From positions 1 to 64,000 of the forward strand of contig OZ254168.1 of the NCBI GenBank assembly GCA_965268275.1: DNA of 64,000 bases, read 5' to 3'. The DNA is from AAA044-D11 sp965268275. Lineage in GTDB: Bacteria; Actinomycetota; Actinomycetes; Nanopelagicales; Nanopelagicaceae. The notes beneath the pieces were generated by a model. It saw only the letters and a list, made by a program, of their open reading frames with translations. It searched no databases and was not told where the DNA came from. Made by a program: the position numbers and the translations under genes. Shown here piece after piece: positions 61,755 to 64,000 of the stretch (positions within the stretch are counted from its first letter, which is position 1; each line of letters starts with the position of its first letter).

Positions 61755-62936
61755 TTACCCTTTCACTTCTACAACTATCGCAACACCCAAGCCAACACCA
61801 ATACATGCAGCAGCAATGCCGATTCCGCCACCTTGGCGTTTTAGTTCGCGGGCACAATCAACAACAACTCGGGCGGCAGAAGCGCCAACAGGGTGACCAA
61901 TTGCAATCGCACCACCGTTCACATTTACCTTATTAACATCAATCTCTGGAACTTCATGCAGAACAGTCAGGACCATAGATGCAAAGGCTTCATTTATTTC
62001 CCATACTTTAATATCGCTAAATTTCTTTCCGGTTCGAGCAAGCACCTTATGAATTGCAGTTATCGGCGCAAGCGTAAATTCATTTGGGTTTGTAGCAGTT
62101 ACTTGAGCCCCAAGAATTCGACCGATTCCAGTTAGCCCCAAATTATCAGTTCCGGCACGATCTGTAATCAACATTGTCACACTGCCATCATTTAGTGGCG
62201 ATGAGTTTCCGGCGGTCCCTGCACCATTTTCAGAAAATACAGATGGAAGCGCAGCCAATTTTTCTAAGGTGCCATCTGCACGAATTGATTCATCCTTAGT
62301 TACATCACCAAAAGGAACTACAAAACCTTCATGTAATTTCTTATCCCATGCCGCTGCAGCTAATTGATGTGAACGATGTGCCCACTCATCTTGCGCTTGT
62401 CTAGAAATATTAAATCTTTCTGCAACCTCTTCAGAGCATCTACCTAAACTTGCGGTCCAATGTGCGGGAAATAATGGATTAACAAGTCGCCAACCAACGG
62501 TTGACTGATTAAAAATTGGATTAGTTGGCTCTTCTTTACTTGTGCGCTCGACAATCCATGGCGCCCTGCTCATTACTTCAACGCCACCCGCGATTATGTA
62601 ATCGCTATCGCCACTTCGAATTGCTCGAGATGCTTGAATAATTGCTTCTGCTCCAGATCCACACAATCTATTTATTGTTACGCCGGGAACGGTCTCTGGA
62701 AATCCAGCAAGCAATGCACCCATGCGAGCCACATTTCTATTATCTTCGCCAGCGCCATTTGAATCTCCGACCATTACGTCATCGACGCGGCTTAAATCAA
62801 GATTAGGAATTTTCTTAGCAAGCGAGGCGAGAGTAAATCCAAGTAAATCATCAGGTCGAACTTTGGATAATCCGCCAAAATAACGGCCAAAGGGGCTCCG
62901 AACTGCTTCAGCGATGATTACTTCTCTCTGGTTCAT
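61755..62936 (-). CDS. Acetyl-CoA acyltransferase (thiolase)
   Basis: A 393-residue degradative thiolase. Nucleophile Cys92 lies in NRLCGSGAEAI, His in GGAIAIGHPVGASAAR and the second Cys in AACIGVGLG; the start EAVRSPFGRYFGGL and the length match 3-ketoacyl- and 3-oxoadipyl-CoA thiolases. It would release acetyl-CoA from beta-ketoacyl-CoA intermediates made in this cluster. It is transcribed with the BadI-like gene and is divergent from the second SDR gene; the two possible upstream ATGs of that gene touch this start. Confidence 0.92.
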   Translation of the reverse strand: MNQREVIIAEAVRSPFGRYFGGLSKVRPDDLLGFTLASLAKKIPNLDLSRVDDVMVGDSNGAGEDNRNVARMGALLAGFPETVPGVTINRLCGSGAEAIIQASRAIRSGDSDYIIAGGVEVMSRAPWIVERTSKEEPTNPIFNQSTVGWRLVNPLFPAHWTASLGRCSEEVAERFNISRQAQDEWAHRSHQLAAAAWDKKLHEGFVVPFGDVTKDESIRADGTLEKLAALPSVFSENGAGTAGNSSPLNDGSVTMLITDRAGTDNLGLTGIGRILGAQVTATNPNEFTLAPITAIHKVLARTGKKFSDIKVWEINEAFASMVLTVLHEVPEIDVNKVNVNGGAIAIGHPVGASAARVVVDCARELKRQGGGIGIAAACIGVGLGVAIVVEVKG

Positions 62937-63011
62937 ATGTCGTATTATTGCCTATCGGAAGAAATACGTAACTACCTTTTTCAATGTGATTTTCAGATGA
63001 TCGGAGAATTC

Positions 63012-63761
63012 ATGAGCAACGCCCCGCTCCGAGTTCTAGTTACAGGTGCAAGTCGCGGAATTGGCGAAGCAATTGCAACTCAATTATTAGATGCTGGCCA
63101 CAACGTCGCATTGACCGCCCGCACCGCACAGGATTTAGAGTCAATAGTTGCTGGACGAACAAATAAAAGTTTGATAATTCCTGCAGATGTCACCGACCCA
63201 AAGAGCGCAGATGCCGCATTGGAAAAAATAATTGCGGCTTGGGGTGGAATTGACGTTTTAATTCTAAATGCCGGAGACGGTAGTGCTGCCCCGATTGATA
63301 AAACCACGAATGAAGCTTGGGAACACTCAATCGCAATTAATTTGACAGCGCCATTCCAATATTTACGCGCCGCTGTGCCAGCGATGAAAGAAGCAAAGTT
63401 CGGCCGCATAATTGTTGTAGCAAGTTCTGCAGGGCTAATTGGCGAGCCAAATGTTTCGGCCTATACCGCCGCAAAGCATGGCGTAATTGGATTAGTAAGA
63501 GCTGCCGCAGCAGAATTATCGAAGTATGGAATAACCGTAAATGCTGTCTGTCCAAGTTATGTGGATACTCCAATGACAAAGCGAACATTAGAAGCAGCGG
63601 CCGCACGCACCGGGAAAGATTTCAATGAAGTTAAGGCGGCTTTAGAAGCAAAGCAACCAGGCGGAAGATTTTTGACTCCAGGCGAAGTTGCTAAAGCAGC
63701 AATTGCCTTTATCAATTTACCTAATACAACTGGCCAGGCAGAAATGCTTAAGGGAGAATAA
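63012..63761 (+). CDS. Short-chain dehydrogenase/reductase (B)
   Basis: A 249-residue Rossmann oxidoreductase with VTGASRGIGEAIA, LNAGDGS (NAG-type), catalytic Ser in VVASSAGLIG and YTAAKHG. The ARTAQDLESI segment after strand 2 suggests NADP(H). The frame runs up to 62937, but the ATG at 63012 has GGAG 6 bases upstream and gives the normal N-terminus. It is followed 2 bases later by a RidA gene, so reductase and deaminase are made together. A 3-hydroxyacyl-CoA dehydrogenase-like or ketoreductase role in ring breakdown is an inference. Confidence 0.86.
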   Translation: MSNAPLRVLVTGASRGIGEAIATQLLDAGHNVALTARTAQDLESIVAGRTNKSLIIPADVTDPKSADAALEKIIAAWGGIDVLILNAGDGSAAPIDKTTNEAWEHSIAINLTAPFQYLRAAVPAMKEAKFGRIIVVASSAGLIGEPNVSAYTAAKHGVIGLVRAAAAELSKYGITVNAVCPSYVDTPMTKRTLEAAAARTGKDFNEVKAALEAKQPGGRFLTPGEVAKAAIAFINLPNTTGQAEMLKGE

Positions 63762-63763
63762 AA

Positions 63764-64000
63764 ATGGTGGCAAAGAAAATAAATCCAGAAACCTTGGCTC
63801 CAGCAATTGGTTTCTCACATGCAGTTGTTGTTGATAGTGGAGCAATAGTTTTTCTTGCAGGACAGACTGCGCTTAACAAAGAGGGCGTTATTGAAGGAAA
63901 CGGAATCGTTGAACAATTTGAAAAAGTGATTACAAATCTTCTTACCGCGCTAAGTGAAGCAGGTGGCACTCCAGAAAATTTAGTGAAGCTCACTATTTAT
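63764..64000 (+). CDS. RidA-family enamine/imine deaminase (cut by window end)
   Basis: The first 79 residues of a RidA (YjgF/UK114) protein are visible: PAIGFSHAVVVDSGAIVFLA then GQTALNKEG, and VEQFEKVITNLLTALSEAGG, the usual RidA strand-helix order; the frame is open at the window edge. AGGGAG lies 7 bases upstream of the ATG. RidA proteins hydrolyse enamines, and relatives include 2-aminomuconate deaminase. In this cluster it could remove nitrogen from the 2-amino-cyclohexene-type product of the flavin fusion enzyme. Confidence 0.85.
   Translation, partial: MVAKKINPETLAPAIGFSHAVVVDSGAIVFLAGQTALNKEGVIEGNGIVEQFEKVITNLLTALSEAGGTPENLVKLTIY

Overview
The window looks like the start of the chromosome of a small-genome, moderately AT-rich actinobacterium, most like the freshwater Nanopelagicales (acI, 'Planktophila'-type); that placement is an inference. 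Visible support: dnaA begins at base 1 and is followed by dnaN-recF-DUF721-gyrB-gyrA-tRNA-Ile-tRNA-Ala; there is a dnaK-grpE-dnaJ-hspR operon with a HAIR operator; an MFS/thymidylate kinase fusion, a delta-prime subunit with the actinobacterial GSGRS loop, and the MurT/GatD lipid II amidation pair are present. Packing is very tight, with many overlapping genes and only one clear intrinsic terminator. No rRNA, insertion sequence, phage gene or CRISPR array was seen.

Layout. 1-9.4 kb: replication and topology core with an oriC containing DnaA boxes, then two tRNAs. 9.4-13.7 kb: secreted metallopeptidase, cyclophilin, rhomboid protease and a membrane Fe-S oxidoreductase. 13.7-18.0 kb: chaperone operon and pyrE. 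18.0-31.0 kb: DedA, H+-pyrophosphatase, topoisomerase I, MFS-Tmk, HolB, exported peptidase, VOC protein, MurT-GatD. 31.1-38.9 kb: DEAD helicase with a perfect 18-bp tandem repeat, small acidic protein, DMT transporter, LCP protein, S51-like peptidase, MFS exporter, HtrA protease. 38.9-43.9 kb: an operon of two aldo/keto reductases (one fused to RidA), a class V aminotransferase and a bicupin, divergent from OsmC. 44.0-48.9 kb: prpBCD (2-methylcitrate cycle), a PaaX-family repressor and a hotdog thioesterase. 48.9-52.1 kb: two divergent PYROXD2-like FAD oxidoreductases. 52.1-64.0 kb: a catabolic island with a kynurenine formamidase/isatin hydrolase-type cyclase, an indolepyruvate-oxidoreductase-like pair, a fused flavin monooxygenase/old yellow enzyme of the 2-aminobenzoyl-CoA monooxygenase/reductase type, two SDRs, tryptophan 2,3-dioxygenase, a BadI-like ring-opening hydrolase, a thiolase and a RidA protein cut by the window end.

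The most interesting reading is that 52-64 kb encodes oxygen-dependent breakdown of tryptophan or another indole/aminoaryl compound through a CoA-bound aminobenzoate: dearomatisation by the flavin fusion, removal of the enamine nitrogen by RidA, ring opening by the BadI-like hydrolase and thiolysis. No kynureninase or aryl-CoA ligase is visible; the 2-oxoacid oxidoreductase pair could bypass both. A 14-bp palindrome close to TTGACGGTCGTCAA lies in four promoter regions (prpBCD; the PYROXD2 pair; cyclase/oxidoreductase; monooxygenase/SDR) and suggests one regulon. Functions are inferred from recognised families and motifs; no database search was run.
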